A stretch of DNA of 64,000 nt from Opitutaceae bacterium (GCA_016795545.1 JAEUGX010000033.1:1-64000); one strand, 5' to 3'; positions 26,739 to 35,863 are shown, numbered from the stretch's first letter. Numbers and translations: made by a program. Notes: generated from the sequence alone by a model not told the origin.

Positions 26739-27488
26739 ATGAACCCTGCCTTCTCTCCCCGTCCCCATCTCTTCGGCCTCGTGGCCGGCCTCGCCCTGGC
26801 TTCGGGCCTCGTCTTCGCTTCGCTCGTCGTTGCCGGCGCGTGGACCCGGGTCGCCGAGTCCCAGGTGATCAACGTCACCGGCTCCGCGCGCAAGAACGTG
26901 CGCTCCGACCTCGTCGTGTGGCGCGCGAATTTTTCCGTCGACGCCCCGACGCTGCTCGAGGCGCAGCAGCGCCTGCAGGCCGACTTCGGCCGGGTCGCGG
27001 CGTTCCTCGCGGCGCGCGGCCTGACGGAGTTCCGCGTCGCGCCCGCGCAGATCCGCGAGATCACGGCGCAGCAGCGCGACGCGCAGGACGACACCGTGGG
27101 CACCGTGCGCGTCGGCTACCGCCTGATCCAGGCCGTCGAGGTGCGTTCGGGCGACGTCGAGCGCGTGCCGCAGCTCGCGGGCGACTCGGGCGAGCTGCTG
27201 CAGCAGGGGGTGGCGTTCGTCTCGGACGGATTCGAGTTCATCTACACCAAGGCCGGCGACGCGAAGGTCGAGATGATGGCCGAGGCGACCAAGGACGCCC
27301 GGCTGCGCGCCGAGCAGATCGCCGGGCAAGGCGGCCGGAGCATCCAGGGACTCCGCAACGCGCGCATGGGCGTCGTGCAGATCAACCCGCTCTACTCGGC
27401 CGCCACGAGCTGGGAGGGCAACAACGACACCTCGTCGCCCGACAAGACCATCACCGCCACCGTCAGCGCGACCTTCGCGCTGCGGTGA
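26739..27488 (+). CDS. SIMPL domain (DUF541) protein
   Basis: A 249-residue protein with one N-terminal hydrophobic segment (about 10-35, LFGLVAGLALASGLVFASLV) and a SIMPL domain behind it. The domain starts at VINVTGSARKNVRSDLVVWR and ends in TITATVSATFALR, the usual alternating pattern; it also has the RAEQIA motif in a C-terminal helix. SIMPL proteins are periplasmic or cell-surface and oligomeric; roles in stress and outer-membrane proteins have been proposed but no enzyme activity is established. ATG at 26727 is an alternative start four codons earlier. The gene is convergent with the aminomutase-like gene and they share a GTAG palindrome at their ends. Confidence 0.85.
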   Translation: MNPAFSPRPHLFGLVAGLALASGLVFASLVVAGAWTRVAESQVINVTGSARKNVRSDLVVWRANFSVDAPTLLEAQQRLQADFGRVAAFLAARGLTEFRVAPAQIREITAQQRDAQDDTVGTVRVGYRLIQAVEVRSGDVERVPQLAGDSGELLQQGVAFVSDGFEFIYTKAGDAKVEMMAEATKDARLRAEQIAGQGGRSIQGLRNARMGVVQINPLYSAATSWEGNNDTSSPDKTITATVSATFALR

Positions 27489-27499
27489 TCCGGCGCGGG

Positions 27500-27534
27500 C
27501 TGTAGCCGGCGGACCGCGCCTCCGCCGGCTACAG
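27500..27534. repeat. Perfect 14-bp inverted repeat, REP-like
   Basis: CTGTAGCCGGCGGA at 27500-27513 pairs without mismatch with 27521-27534 around a 7-base loop. The stem contains GTAG on one arm and CTAC on the other, as in REP elements. The CTA at 27529-27531 is the reverse complement of the stop codon of the aminomutase-like gene. It lies between two convergent genes and could also act as a bidirectional terminator, though there is no T run. Confidence 0.65.
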
Positions 27535-28713
27535 GTGAAGCTCGGCCGGCGTCACGACGCCGGGGCGCTCCGGCAGCGGGGCGGCCTTCAGCGGATACCG
27601 GTAGACCTTGCCTTCGAAATTCCGGAACACGACCTCGTCGTCGGTGATTTCCTGCACGTAGTCGGGGTTCACCGGCACCTTGCCGCCGCCGCCCGGGGCG
27701 TCGATCACGTACTGCGGCACGGCGTAGCCGGTCGTGTGACCGCGGAGCGCGCGGACGATCTCGATGCCCCGGCGCACGTCGACCTTGAAATGGGCGCCGC
27801 CCGTGATCAGGTCCATCTGGTAGATGTAGTAGGGCCGCACCCGCATGCGCAGCAGCCGGTGCACGAGCGCCTTCATCACGTCGGCGTCGTCGTTCACCCC
27901 CTTGAGCAGCACGCTCTGGTTGCCCAGCGGCACGCCGGCGAAGGCCAGCCGCTCGCAGGCGTCCTTGAGCGCCCGCGTGGCTTCCTTGGGATGGTTGACG
28001 TGGATGCTCATCCAGACCGGGCCGTGCTTCCGGAACACGTCGCACAGTTCGGGCGTGATGCGCTGCGGCAGGAAGACCGGGATGCGCGAGCCGATGCGGA
28101 TGAACTCGACGTGCGGAATCGCGCGCAGGCGGCCGAGCAGGTGGTCGAGCTTCTTGTCGGACAGCAGCAGCGGATCGCCGCCGGAGAGCAGGACGTCGCG
28201 GATCTCCGGATGCGCCTCAATGTAACGCAGCGCCTGCTCGTACTCGGGATGGAAATTGTAGTCCTGTGCGTTGCTGACCAGCCGGCTGCGCGTGCAGTAG
28301 CGGCAGTAGGCGGCGCAACGGTCGGTGACCAGGAACAGCACCCGGTCCGGATACCGGTGCACCAGGCCGGGGACGGGCGAATGCTCGTCTTCCCCGAGGG
28401 AGTCGAGCATCTCGCCCGACGACAGCACCTCCTCATCGCTGCGCGGGATGACCTGCTTGCGGATGGGGCAATCCGGGTTTTCCCGGTCGATCAGGTTGAA
28501 AAAGTAGGGCGTGATCGCCAGCGCAAGCTTCTGGTTGGCAAAAAGGCAGCCGGCCTTCTCCTCCGGCGTGAGCGTCATATAGCGCTCGAGCTGCTCGGCC
28601 GTCGTGAGGCGGTTCTTGAGCTGCCAGGTCCAGTCATTCCAGTCCGACTCCGGCACGTGCGCCCAAAGCCCTTGGCCCTCGTACCAGCTGGAACGGTCTT
28701 CGGTGTAGGGCAT
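27529..28713 (-). CDS. kamA: Lysine 2,3-aminomutase family radical SAM enzyme
   Basis: A 394-residue radical S-adenosylmethionine, PLP-dependent enzyme. The [4Fe-4S]-binding motif CAAYCRYC sits at Cys133, Cys137 and Cys140. A second feature, DAPGGGGKVPVNPDYV near the C-terminus, contains the lysine that binds PLP in KamA. KamA turns L-lysine into beta-lysine; the related EpmB modifies elongation factor P and is shorter and lacks part of the C-terminal region. The length and the PGGGGK block favour KamA. No beta-lysine acetyltransferase (ablB) or lysine-fermentation gene is nearby, so the pathway it serves is not clear. It has its own promoter at 28727-28754 and shares a hairpin with the convergent SIMPL gene. 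Confidence 0.85.
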   Translation of the reverse strand: MPYTEDRSSWYEGQGLWAHVPESDWNDWTWQLKNRLTTAEQLERYMTLTPEEKAGCLFANQKLALAITPYFFNLIDRENPDCPIRKQVIPRSDEEVLSSGEMLDSLGEDEHSPVPGLVHRYPDRVLFLVTDRCAAYCRYCTRSRLVSNAQDYNFHPEYEQALRYIEAHPEIRDVLLSGGDPLLLSDKKLDHLLGRLRAIPHVEFIRIGSRIPVFLPQRITPELCDVFRKHGPVWMSIHVNHPKEATRALKDACERLAFAGVPLGNQSVLLKGVNDDADVMKALVHRLLRMRVRPYYIYQMDLITGGAHFKVDVRRGIEIVRALRGHTTGYAVPQYVIDAPGGGGKVPVNPDYVQEITDDEVVFRNFEGKVYRYPLKAAPLPERPGVVTPAELHL

Positions 28714-28726
28714 CGTGAAGGTTGCA

Positions 28727-28754
28727 GAAATAGCCGGATTGGCCGGGGTGTCAA
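28727..28754 (-). promoter_or_regulatory. Promoter of the aminomutase-like gene
   Basis: On the minus strand TTGACA (28749-28754), a 16-bp spacer and TATTTC (28727-28732), ending 13 bp before the ATG at 28713. Confidence 0.6.
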
Positions 28755-28912
28755 ATGAGGGAATCCAGGTGCCGAACGCTTGCGCCCCATCACGTTAGTC
28801 GCGTCCGCCGCGATCGCGGCTGATAATTTCCGCCCCCGCTCCGCCTTATTCGGCGCGTTTGTCACGGAAACGACTAGACAGTCCCCGGCGAACCCATTTT
28901 CGTCGGTCTTTA

Positions 28913-30085
28913 ATGTCCGCACCCAAACCCGCGATCCTGGCCCTTGAAGACGGCAGCCTGTTCCGCGGCGTGGCCTTTGGCGCCGAAGCCACCATCGCCG
29001 GCGAATGTGTATTCAACACGTCGATGACCGGCTACCAGGAGATCCTGACGGATCCCTCATACTTCGGGCAGATCGTGACCATGACCGCCGTGCAGATCGG
29101 CAACTACGGCGTGAACGCCGAGGACGAAGAGGCCGCCGCACCGCGCGCCAGCGGCTTCGTCGTGCGCGAGGTGTCGCCCGTCGTCAGCAACTGGCGCAGC
29201 CAGATGTCGCTCGACGCCTACCTCCAGAAATACGGCATTCCCGGCATCAGCGAAGTCGACACCCGGGCCCTGACGAAGAAGCTGCGGGTCGACGGCGCCA
29301 TGAAGTGCTGCCTGAGCACGCGGCCGATCGGCGACGCCGAGGCCGTGGCCCGCGCCCGCGCATGGCAGGACATGGCCGGCAGCGACTACGTCAAGGATAC
29401 GACCTGCAAGGCTCCCTATCACTGGCGGGCGGACGACGCCTCGCGCCACAACACCCAGTACCTGCCCGTCGGCACCACCGGCGGAGCCACGCCCATGCCG
29501 GCCGTCCGGTACAAGGTGGCGGCATTCGACTACGGCGCGAAATTCACGATCTTCCGCAAGCTCGTCCGGCACGGCTTCGACGTGCACGTCTTCCCCGCCA
29601 CCGCCACCGCGGAAGAGGTGAAGGAGTACGGAGTCGACGCGGTGTTCCTGTCCAACGGGCCCGGCGATCCCTCCGCCTTGCCCTATATTCACAAGACGGT
29701 CACGGCGCTCATCCCCCACTACCCGGTCTTCGGCATCTGCCTCGGGCACCAGATGATCACCCACGCGCTGGGCGGCAAGACCTTCAAGCTCAAGTTCGGC
29801 CACCGCGGCGGCAACCAACCCGTCAAGAACCTCGAGACCGGCCGGGTGTCCATCACCGCGCAGAACCACGGCTTCGCCACCGATCCGAAATCGCTCGCGA
29901 ACCGCAACGCGATGGTGACCGAGATCAACCTGAACGACCAGACCGTCGAGGGCCTGCGGCACAAGGAGCTGCCGGTTTTCTCCGTGCAGTACCACCCCGA
30001 GGCCGCACCCGGGCCCAACGACGCCGATCCGCTGTTCGAGGACTTCCACCAGCTCGTGGCGAAGCGGAAGCTGGGGAAGATCTGA
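28913..30085 (+). CDS. carA: Carbamoyl-phosphate synthase small subunit
   Basis: A 390-residue glutaminase subunit that feeds ammonia to CarB for carbamoyl phosphate, used for arginine and pyrimidines. The N-terminal CPSase domain begins at AILALEDGSLFRG and includes FNTSMTGYQEILTDPSY. The class I glutamine amidotransferase domain has the nucleophile in FGICLGHQMITHALGG, ITAQNHGFATD, and the catalytic His-Glu in VQYHPEAAPGP. The start at 28913 is chosen because the family begins with a short lead before ALEDG; an 18-codon upstream extension is not conserved. carB is not next to it: a divergent kdsB follows, so the two subunits are encoded apart, as in some other bacteria. Confidence 0.95.
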   Translation: MSAPKPAILALEDGSLFRGVAFGAEATIAGECVFNTSMTGYQEILTDPSYFGQIVTMTAVQIGNYGVNAEDEEAAAPRASGFVVREVSPVVSNWRSQMSLDAYLQKYGIPGISEVDTRALTKKLRVDGAMKCCLSTRPIGDAEAVARARAWQDMAGSDYVKDTTCKAPYHWRADDASRHNTQYLPVGTTGGATPMPAVRYKVAAFDYGAKFTIFRKLVRHGFDVHVFPATATAEEVKEYGVDAVFLSNGPGDPSALPYIHKTVTALIPHYPVFGICLGHQMITHALGGKTFKLKFGHRGGNQPVKNLETGRVSITAQNHGFATDPKSLANRNAMVTEINLNDQTVEGLRHKELPVFSVQYHPEAAPGPNDADPLFEDFHQLVAKRKLGKI

Positions 30086-30178
30086 CCTGCGGCAGTCGCC
30101 CGTCGCGCCCCCGCCACCGGGGATGGGAGCGTCCGCACGGCTTCCTGCCCGGGAAGGCAGCGGAGGTCGCGGCGAAGC

Positions 30179-30922
30179 TTACCCGAGGTGCGCTTCGAAT
30201 TTCTTGGCGTCGGCGGGCGTGTCGACTCCGATGGTGGGGTCTTCCGTGACGTCGATCGCGATAGGATAACCGTTCTCCAGCACTCGGAGCTGCTCGAGTT
30301 TCTCGATCTGCTCCAGCTGCCCGGGCGGAAGCGACGCGAATTTTTCCAGGAAATCACCTTTGTAGGCGTACAATCCCAAGTGCTTGTAGCAGGGATTGGC
30401 CGCCACCCAGGTGTCATCAATCGTCAGGCCCAGGTCCCGCGAATAGGGCATCCGCGACCGCGAGAAATACATCGCCCGGCCGGTGCGGGTCATCACCACC
30501 TTGACCTGGTTCGTATTGTAAAAATCCACCACCCGCTTGAAGGGCGTACAGAGCGTCGCGAGCGGACAGTCCCCCTGGATTAATCGTGCCAGGGCATGTA
30601 ATTGCCCACCGCTGACCAAAGGCTCGTCTGCTTGGACGTTAAGTACATAACTGGCACGAACCGTGCGGTTAGCCTCGGCGATGCGATCGGTGCCACTAGG
30701 GTGTTTGACATCGGTCATGATCGCCCGAAATCCAGCACCTTCAATGCAGTCCCGCAGCAATTCATGATCGACCGCAAACCACAGCGGATAATCTGGAGCC
30801 TGCTCAGCGATACGTTCGGCAACCCATAACACAAGCGGCTTTCCTTTAATAGGATGCAGCAACTTTCTCGGGAAGCGAGTGGACTCCAGACGACAGGGAA
30901 CGATGATAGCGAAGGCGGGCAT
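30179..30922 (-). CDS. kdsB: 3-deoxy-manno-octulosonate cytidylyltransferase
   Basis: A 247-residue cytoplasmic enzyme that activates Kdo with CTP to CMP-Kdo for the lipopolysaccharide inner core. The N-terminal nucleotide-binding motif IIVPCRLESTRFPRKLL, then HPSGTDRIAEA and VLNVQADEPLVSGGQL are characteristic; ADEP supplies a metal-binding Asp. Length is typical. The 5' half (about 30540-30920) has clearly lower GC than its neighbours, which could reflect transfer. It is divergent from the HPr gene with 79 bp between the starts. Its presence confirms an outer membrane with Kdo-containing lipopolysaccharide. Confidence 0.95.
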   Translation of the reverse strand: MPAFAIIVPCRLESTRFPRKLLHPIKGKPLVLWVAERIAEQAPDYPLWFAVDHELLRDCIEGAGFRAIMTDVKHPSGTDRIAEANRTVRASYVLNVQADEPLVSGGQLHALARLIQGDCPLATLCTPFKRVVDFYNTNQVKVVMTRTGRAMYFSRSRMPYSRDLGLTIDDTWVAANPCYKHLGLYAYKGDFLEKFASLPPGQLEQIEKLEQLRVLENGYPIAIDVTEDPTIGVDTPADAKKFEAHLG

Positions 30923-31001
30923 CCGGGGGCTTTATGATTGCAAGCCGGGGCGCGACCGGCTTTTGCGTTACCCTTTAATCTGAGCCTACAGCCCAACCGC
31001 A

Positions 31002-31298
31002 ATGGAAAAGAGTGACACCGCCCCCGCCGGCACCCACACGAAGGAACTCCTCGTGCAGAACAAGATGGGTATTCATGCCCGTCCGGCGGCCATGATCGTG
31101 CGGGTGACCAATAAGTTCAAATCCGAGGTTTTCGTGGAAAAGGATGAGGAACAGGTGAATGGCAAAAGTATCATGGGTTTGATGATGCTGGCCGCGGCCA
31201 AGGGTACGAAGGTCAAGTTCATCGCCACGGGCGAGGACGCACCCCAGATGCTGGCGGAGTTGGAGGCGCTTTTCGCCAAGAAGTTCGACGAGGCCTGA
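31002..31298 (+). CDS. ptsH: HPr-family phosphocarrier protein
   Basis: A 98-residue cytoplasmic phosphocarrier. An N-terminal lead of about 10 residues precedes the HPr fold. The active-site histidine is His25 in NKMGIHARPAAMIV, equal to His15 of classical HPr. Ser56 in VNGKSIMGLMML corresponds to Ser46, the target of HPr kinase. Both sites are intact, so the protein may serve PTS phosphotransfer, regulation by HPr kinase, or both. No PTS enzyme I or kinase is adjacent. It is a single-gene unit ended by a long hairpin shared with tatD. A weak promoter (TTGCGT, 18 bp, TACAGC) lies just upstream. Confidence 0.93.
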   Translation: MEKSDTAPAGTHTKELLVQNKMGIHARPAAMIVRVTNKFKSEVFVEKDEEQVNGKSIMGLMMLAAAKGTKVKFIATGEDAPQMLAELEALFAKKFDEA

Positions 31299-31302
31299 AA
31301 AG

Positions 31303-31359
31303 CCCCGGAACCCGGAAAAGGCAGCCGAGAGGCCGCCTTTGGTTTTTCCGTTTCCGGGG
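31303..31359. terminator. Bidirectional terminator between ptsH and tatD
   Basis: Nested stems: an outer CCCCGGAA (31303-31310) with TTCCGGGG (31352-31359), and an inner AAAGGC (31317-31322) with GCCTTT (31335-31340) followed by GGTTTTT on the plus strand. The arms also give A/T runs usable on the minus strand, so it can end both convergent genes. Confidence 0.75.
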
Positions 31360-31366
31360 TTCCCGC

Positions 31367-32191
31367 TCAGATTCCGAAAAAGCGACGCGCGTTTGCCGTG
31401 GTTTGTCGGGTGAGGGCGTCCAGGCTCACGTTGAATAGCGACGCGCAGCATTCCGCGGTGTGGCGAAGGTAGGCGGGCTCGTTCGGTTTTCCGCGGTGCG
31501 GCATCGGGGTCAGGTAAGGGGCGTCGGTCTCGATCATCAGCCGCTCCAGCCCCTGCGCCTGGGCGGCTTCGCGGATGGCGGCGGCGGTCTTGTAGGTGAC
31601 GATGCCGGTGAACGAGCCGAATCCGCCCCGCCGGGTGAGTTCAGCCATCTCGGCCGGGCCTTCGGTGAAGCAGTGGAAGACCACTCGGTCCCAGGCCACG
31701 CCGGACCCATCGACCATCTCCACGCACTCGCGGAAGGCTCCGCGCGAATGGACCACCACCGGACACCCCAGCCCCCGCGCCATCTCCAGTCCCCGGGCGA
31801 AAGCCGCCTGCTGCCAACCAAAGATCCGCGCCGCCTCGGCCGGGTCCTTGGGCAGGTGGAAACGGTCGAGCCCGATCTCACCCAAGGCGACCGGCGCCGG
31901 GGCTCGGGGCGCCCGGCCGGCGGCTTTTCCGTCCCAGAACCCCGGAACCTGCGCCACGCGCTCCGCCCAGTCCTCCCCGACGCTGCAGGGATGGAGGCCC
32001 ACGGTGTAGTGAATCGCCGGACCGTCCGCCTGCTCCGCTGCCAGGTCGCGGTAAAGGCTCCAGTCGTCCGTGTCGGTGCCGATCGTGATCATCGCCTCCA
32101 GCCCCGCCTCCGCGGCGCGCCGCCGGATCGCCGGCAGGTCGCCCCGCTGCGCGAACGTTGCCAGATGCGTGTGCGTGTCGATGAGTCCCAC
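31367..32191 (-). CDS. tatD: TatD family metal-dependent hydrolase/nuclease
   Basis: A 274-residue TIM-barrel of the amidohydrolase type. The metal ligands are in DTHTH (5-9) at the N-terminus, in ALGEIGLDRFH (Glu), in PVVVHSRGA (His), FHCFTEG (His) and in the terminal motif ETDAPYLTP (Asp). This set defines TatD DNases, which are 3'-5' exonucleases linked to repair and DNA breakdown. The start is GTG at 32191; the next in-frame start would cut into the metal site. It converges on ptsH. Confidence 0.93.
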   Translation of the reverse strand: MGLIDTHTHLATFAQRGDLPAIRRRAAEAGLEAMITIGTDTDDWSLYRDLAAEQADGPAIHYTVGLHPCSVGEDWAERVAQVPGFWDGKAAGRAPRAPAPVALGEIGLDRFHLPKDPAEAARIFGWQQAAFARGLEMARGLGCPVVVHSRGAFRECVEMVDGSGVAWDRVVFHCFTEGPAEMAELTRRGGFGSFTGIVTYKTAAAIREAAQAQGLERLMIETDAPYLTPMPHRGKPNEPAYLRHTAECCASLFNVSLDALTRQTTANARRFFGI

Positions 32192-32264
32192 GGGCGGATT
32201 GAAAACGGCCGGTACCCGGACGCCAGCGCTTTCGGAAATCCAGCCGCCAGCGGACCGGAACGGG

Positions 32265-32624
32265 TCAGGTCAGCGCCTCCGTCCAAGCTGGTTCGTCAAA
32301 CCCGACCAGGCCCGCCCTGGCCCCGAGCACGAAGGGGCGTTTCACCAGGTTGCCATTGCCGGCCAGCAAGCCGAGCGCCTGGGCTTCGGTCAGGGTCGGC
32401 AGCTTGTCCCCCAGCTGCTGGGCGCGGTAGTCGACCCCCGAGGTGTTGAAGAGCCGGCGCAGCTGGCCGCCCTGCCGCGCCAGCATCGTGCGCAACTCGG
32501 CGACCGACGGCGGCGTCTCGCGGATGGGTTTCTCGACAAACGGAATCCGCCGCGCCTCCAGCCACTTGACGGCCCGGCGGCAGGTGTCGCAGTTGCGGTA
32601 CGTGTAGACGGTCAGCGGGCTCAC
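32265..32624 (-). CDS. ArsC/Spx-family protein (YffB-like)
   Basis: A 119-residue thioredoxin-fold protein. The N-terminus holds the CxxC motif in TYRNCDTCRRAVKWL (Cys12 and Cys15), and the distal helices contain LFNTSGVDYRAQ and GLLAGNGNLVKRPFV, the usual ArsC/Spx family features. True thioredoxin-coupled arsenate reductases have a single N-terminal Cys and the RP pair; the KRP here is present, but members with CDTC such as YffB lack proven arsenate reduction. The start GTG at 32624 overlaps the stop of the upstream hydrolase gene in a GTGA junction, so the pair is translationally coupled. No arsenic gene is nearby. Confidence 0.85.
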   Translation of the reverse strand: MSPLTVYTYRNCDTCRRAVKWLEARRIPFVEKPIRETPPSVAELRTMLARQGGQLRRLFNTSGVDYRAQQLGDKLPTLTEAQALGLLAGNGNLVKRPFVLGARAGLVGFDEPAWTEALT

Positions 32625-33430
32625 TTCCGATCGCCGAAGATTTCCTTGAAGAAGGCGCGCATGTGCGCCCAGGAGCGCCGGTCGGCCGCGGCCTGATAGG
32701 CGATCGGCAGGCCCGTGGCCGCCGCCACCTGGTCCGCGGCGGGATTGGAGAAGGCGTGCACCGCGCCGGCGTAGCTGACGAACTGGTAGTCGAACTTGCC
32801 TTCGTTCATGCCCTTCATGAAGGCGTCGATCTCCTCCCGGGAGATGAAAGGATCCACCGCGCCGTGGCACACGAGGATCTTGGCCCGGTTGCGGGCCGCG
32901 GCCTCGGCCGACGGGGCCACGAGGCTGCCGTGGAAGCTGACGATGCCGGCCAGCGGCGCCCCGCTGTAGGCCAGCACCTGCGCCGTCGCCCCGCCGAAAC
33001 AATAGCCGATGGCGGCGACGCGCGCCGCATCCACCAGGCCGGTGGCCAGCAGCTGGTCCAGGCCGGCGCGGGCGCGCTCGGCCATCAGCGGCTGGCCGTA
33101 GAACTGCCCGGCGAGCTCGCCGGCCTTCTTCGGGTCGAGCGTCGTCACCCCGGCGCCGTACATGTCGGCGGCGAACGCGACATAGCCCAGCTTGGCCAGC
33201 TGGGTCGCGCGGTGGCGGGGGTACTCGGTCAGGCCCCACCACTCCGGCAGCACCAGGACCCCGGGCGCCCCGCGGCCGGGCGTCACCTTGGCGTCGTCAT
33301 ACGCGAGGAAGCCCTCGAGCTTCACCCCGCCGTGCTCGTAAGCCACGGGCCGGGTGACGATCTTCGCGGGCAGGGCGGCCCACGTGAGCGACGCGAGCCC
33401 CAGGACGAGGAGAAGGCGGAAGCGGTTCAT
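32621..33430 (-). CDS. Dienelactone hydrolase family protein, secreted
   Basis: A 269-residue alpha/beta hydrolase. Residues 1-20 (MNRFRLLLVLGLASLTWAAL) form a signal peptide. The nucleophile is Cys144 in IGYCFGG, with an Asp in CHGAVDPFIS and a His in AVHAFSNPAAD completing the triad as in dienelactone hydrolase. The periplasmic location makes chloroaromatic breakdown unlikely and a general esterase role more plausible. The start at 33430 gives the signal peptide; an upstream extension is not conserved. Coupled to the ArsC-like gene through overlapping stop and start codons. Confidence 0.85.
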   Translation of the reverse strand: MNRFRLLLVLGLASLTWAALPAKIVTRPVAYEHGGVKLEGFLAYDDAKVTPGRGAPGVLVLPEWWGLTEYPRHRATQLAKLGYVAFAADMYGAGVTTLDPKKAGELAGQFYGQPLMAERARAGLDQLLATGLVDAARVAAIGYCFGGATAQVLAYSGAPLAGIVSFHGSLVAPSAEAAARNRAKILVCHGAVDPFISREEIDAFMKGMNEGKFDYQFVSYAGAVHAFSNPAADQVAAATGLPIAYQAAADRRSWAHMRAFFKEIFGDRK

Positions 33431-33503
33431 GCCCGCATCCGTACCCATCGGAGCCCAAAAGACAATCCCGCACCCGCCGGCCGGGCGGAAGCCCCGGCGC
33501 TCG

Positions 33504-35306
33504 CTAGCCCTCCACCCGGAGCCAACGTTCCAGGCCGGCGCGCAGTTCGCCCGCACGCACGGGCTTCACCAGGAAATCGTTCATCCCGGCCTCGCGTCCG
33601 GCGGCGCGGTCCTCGGGCCGGGCGTTCGCGGTCAGGGCGATGATCGGCAGCGGCCGGCCCTCCAGCCGGCGGCGGATGCGCCGCACGCTCTCCAGCCCGT
33701 CGATCCCGGGCATGTGGATGTCCATCAGCACCGCGGCCCACGCCTGCCGCACGGCCAGGTCGACCCCCTCGGGGCCGTTGTTCGCGATCACCGGCTCCAG
33801 TCCCAACTTCCGCAGCTGCAACTCCATGACCCGCTGGTGCTCCGGGTCGTCCTCCACCACGAGCACGCGGCCCGCGAGCCGCGCCGCCGGCGCGGCCTCC
33901 CCCTCGCGGTCCGCCGCGGCCCCCGCCACCGGGAGCGCCAGCTCGAAAGCAAACTCCGACCCCCGGCCCGGCGCGCTCACCACCCGGATCTCCCCGCCCA
34001 TGCGCCGCACCAGGCTCTGCGAGATGGCGAGGCCCAGGCCCGAGCCGCCGTAGCGCCGCGTCATCGAGCTGTCGCCCTGGCTGAATTTCTGGAAGAGCTT
34101 GCGCTGCGTCGCCTCGTCCATGCCGATGCCCGTGTCCTTCACCCGGAACCGCAGCACCGCCGCGCGCCCGTCGTTGGCCCGCGGCTCGATGTACAGGTCC
34201 ACGCTGCCCTGCTCCGTGAACTTCACCGCGTTGCCGACCAGGTTCAGCAGCACCTGGCGCAGGCGCATCGGGTCGCCCGTCACCGCCGCCGGCAGGCCGG
34301 GCGCGACATGGTAGTGCACGGGGATGTCCTTGATGCTGCCGCGCGTGCCGAACAGCGCCGCGACCTCCTCGCCGACCTCGGCCGGCGAGAAGTCGATCTC
34401 CTCGAAATCCAGCTTGCCGCTCTCGACCTTGGACAGGTCGAGGATGTCGTCGAGCAACCGCAGGAGCGTGTCGGCCGACTTGCCCGCGATCCCGACCTGC
34501 TCCCTCTGCTCGGCGGAGAGCGGCGTGTCGTTGAGCAGCTGCAGCATCCCGATAATGCCGTTCATGGGCGTCCGGATCTCGTGGCTCATCGTGGCCAGGA
34601 ACTCGCTCTTGGCCTGGTTCGCCGCCTCGGCCCGGCGTTTGGCCTCGCTCAGGGTCGTCACGAGCTCCTCGTTCTCATAGATCAGCCGGAACAGCTTGCG
34701 CAGGTCCCCGTAGTGCAGCCGCGCGGTGTTGAGCAGGAACAGCGCGTAGGTGAACGTGCAGGCCACCAGCGTCCAGGCGCCGGCGCCCCGGTAGGTGAGG
34801 AAAGCCAGCGTGACCGGCGCGAGCGTGGTCACGAGGTAGATCGCGTAGCACGAGCGGACCGAGGCGAGCGAGCGGGCGGCGCCGGCATTCATGCCTGCGA
34901 TGATGAACACCACCAGGCAGCGCGGCAGCAGTTCCGGCGTCTCCAGGAACAGCCAGCCCCCCAGGCCCCAGGCGCAGCCGGCGGCGACCACGCCGTACTT
35001 GAAGTACTGCCGCCAGGGATCGAGCCGGTCGTCCGGCAGACCCCGGCGCGTGAACGTCACGTTCAGCGCCACCCGCGCCAGCGTCACCGCCAGCACGATC
35101 ACCAGCCAGCCCAGCGTGAGCGCCGGCGGAAAATACGTCCACACCCCCGCCACCAGCACCAGCGCCAGCACGAAGTTCGAGAAGAGCCCGAAACCCGCGC
35201 TCCGGTACAGGAGCCGCGTCATCTCCGCCTCGACCCGCAAGTCGATGTCCGGACGGACGACATCCGCCGGCCGGCTGGAAGCGTTCGGGGGGGTCACGTC
35301 GCCCAA
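33504..35306 (-). CDS. Hybrid sensor histidine kinase
   Basis: A membrane-bound signalling protein of about 600 residues. Six hydrophobic segments lie between about 38 and 195 (for example [14 protein letters not shown] and [14 protein letters not shown]), forming a sensor domain of unknown ligand. A short coiled coil leads into the HisKA box, with His242 in [17 protein letters not shown]. The ATPase domain has the N, G1 and G2 boxes ([22 protein letters not shown]). A receiver domain at the C-terminus carries the phospho-acceptor in [10 protein letters not shown]. No output gene is next to it. The start is uncertain: TTG at 35306 or GTG at 35297; the latter would also include all segments. 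Confidence 0.92.
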   Translation of the reverse strand: MGDVTPPNASSRPADVVRPDIDLRVEAEMTRLLYRSAGFGLFSNFVLALVLVAGVWTYFPPALTLGWLVIVLAVTLARVALNVTFTRRGLPDDRLDPWRQYFKYGVVAAGCAWGLGGWLFLETPELLPRCLVVFIIAGMNAGAARSLASVRSCYAIYLVTTLAPVTLAFLTYRGAGAWTLVACTFTYALFLLNTARLHYGDLRKLFRLIYENEELVTTLSEAKRRAEAANQAKSEFLATMSHEIRTPMNGIIGMLQLLNDTPLSAEQREQVGIAGKSADTLLRLLDDILDLSKVESGKLDFEEIDFSPAEVGEEVAALFGTRGSIKDIPVHYHVAPGLPAAVTGDPMRLRQVLLNLVGNAVKFTEQGSVDLYIEPRANDGRAAVLRFRVKDTGIGMDEATQRKLFQKFSQGDSSMTRRYGGSGLGLAISQSLVRRMGGEIRVVSAPGRGSEFAFELALPVAGAAADREGEAAPAARLAGRVLVVEDDPEHQRVMELQLRKLGLEPVIANNGPEGVDLAVRQAWAAVLMDIHMPGIDGLESVRRIRRRLEGRPLPIIALTANARPEDRAAGREAGMNDFLVKPVRAGELRAGLERWLRVEG

Positions 35307-35358
35307 AAAGCCACAGCCCCCTCCCCTCCCGCAAGGGAATTTTCCCCCGCCGCGGCCT

Positions 35359-35802
35359 TCAGGTGGTCAGGCCCCCGGCAATGTACTGCCGCAGCGACTC
35401 CGCCTCCGCCCGGTGCATGTTCGCCACCCAGCGCGAGACGTCGCCGATCGAGATCACCCCGACCAGCCGGCCGCCGTCCACCACCGGCAGGTGGCGGCAG
35501 CGCTTCTGCGTAAACAGATCCATCACTTCCTGCACCGTGATCGTCGGCTCCACGGTCAGCACCTGCGCGGTCATGACCGCGGTGATCGGCGTCTGGCGCG
35601 GGTCGAGCCCGCCGCCGACCACGCGCCGCAGCACGTCGCGCTCCGTGAAGATTCCGGCCAGCCGGCCGCCGTCCATCACCAACACCGAACCGACCTTGTG
35701 GTCATTCATCTCCTTCACTGCCTCGGCCACCGTGACCGTCGAGGGAATCGTGAAGATGGCTCCGCTCTTCTGCTCCAGTAACGTCGCAATCGAGGTATTC
35801 AT
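35359..35802 (-). CDS. CBS-domain pair protein
   Basis: A 147-residue cytoplasmic protein consisting of two CBS motifs (about 10-65 and 75-130), such as [21 protein letters not shown] and [21 protein letters not shown]. Stand-alone CBS pairs bind adenosine nucleotides and act as energy sensors; the partner is unknown. The C-terminal tail ([17 protein letters not shown]) is common in bacterial members. It lies downstream of hrpA on the same strand but has its own promoter at 35823-35850. Confidence 0.92.
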   Translation of the reverse strand: MNTSIATLLEQKSGAIFTIPSTVTVAEAVKEMNDHKVGSVLVMDGGRLAGIFTERDVLRRVVGGGLDPRQTPITAVMTAQVLTVEPTITVQEVMDLFTQKRCRHLPVVDGGRLVGVISIGDVSRWVANMHRAEAESLRQYIAGGLTT

Positions 35803-35822
35803 GGGGTATAGGGGTTGGCCAC

Positions 35823-35850
35823 AACCTATCCCTCCGCGTCGCCGCTACAA
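35823..35850 (-). promoter_or_regulatory. Promoter of the CBS-domain gene
   Basis: On the minus strand TTGTAG (35845-35850), a 16-bp spacer and TAGGTT (35823-35828), 20 bp before the ATG at 35802. It lies between the hrpA stop and the CBS gene. Confidence 0.55.
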
Positions 35851-35863
35851 CGCCAAATCTCGG

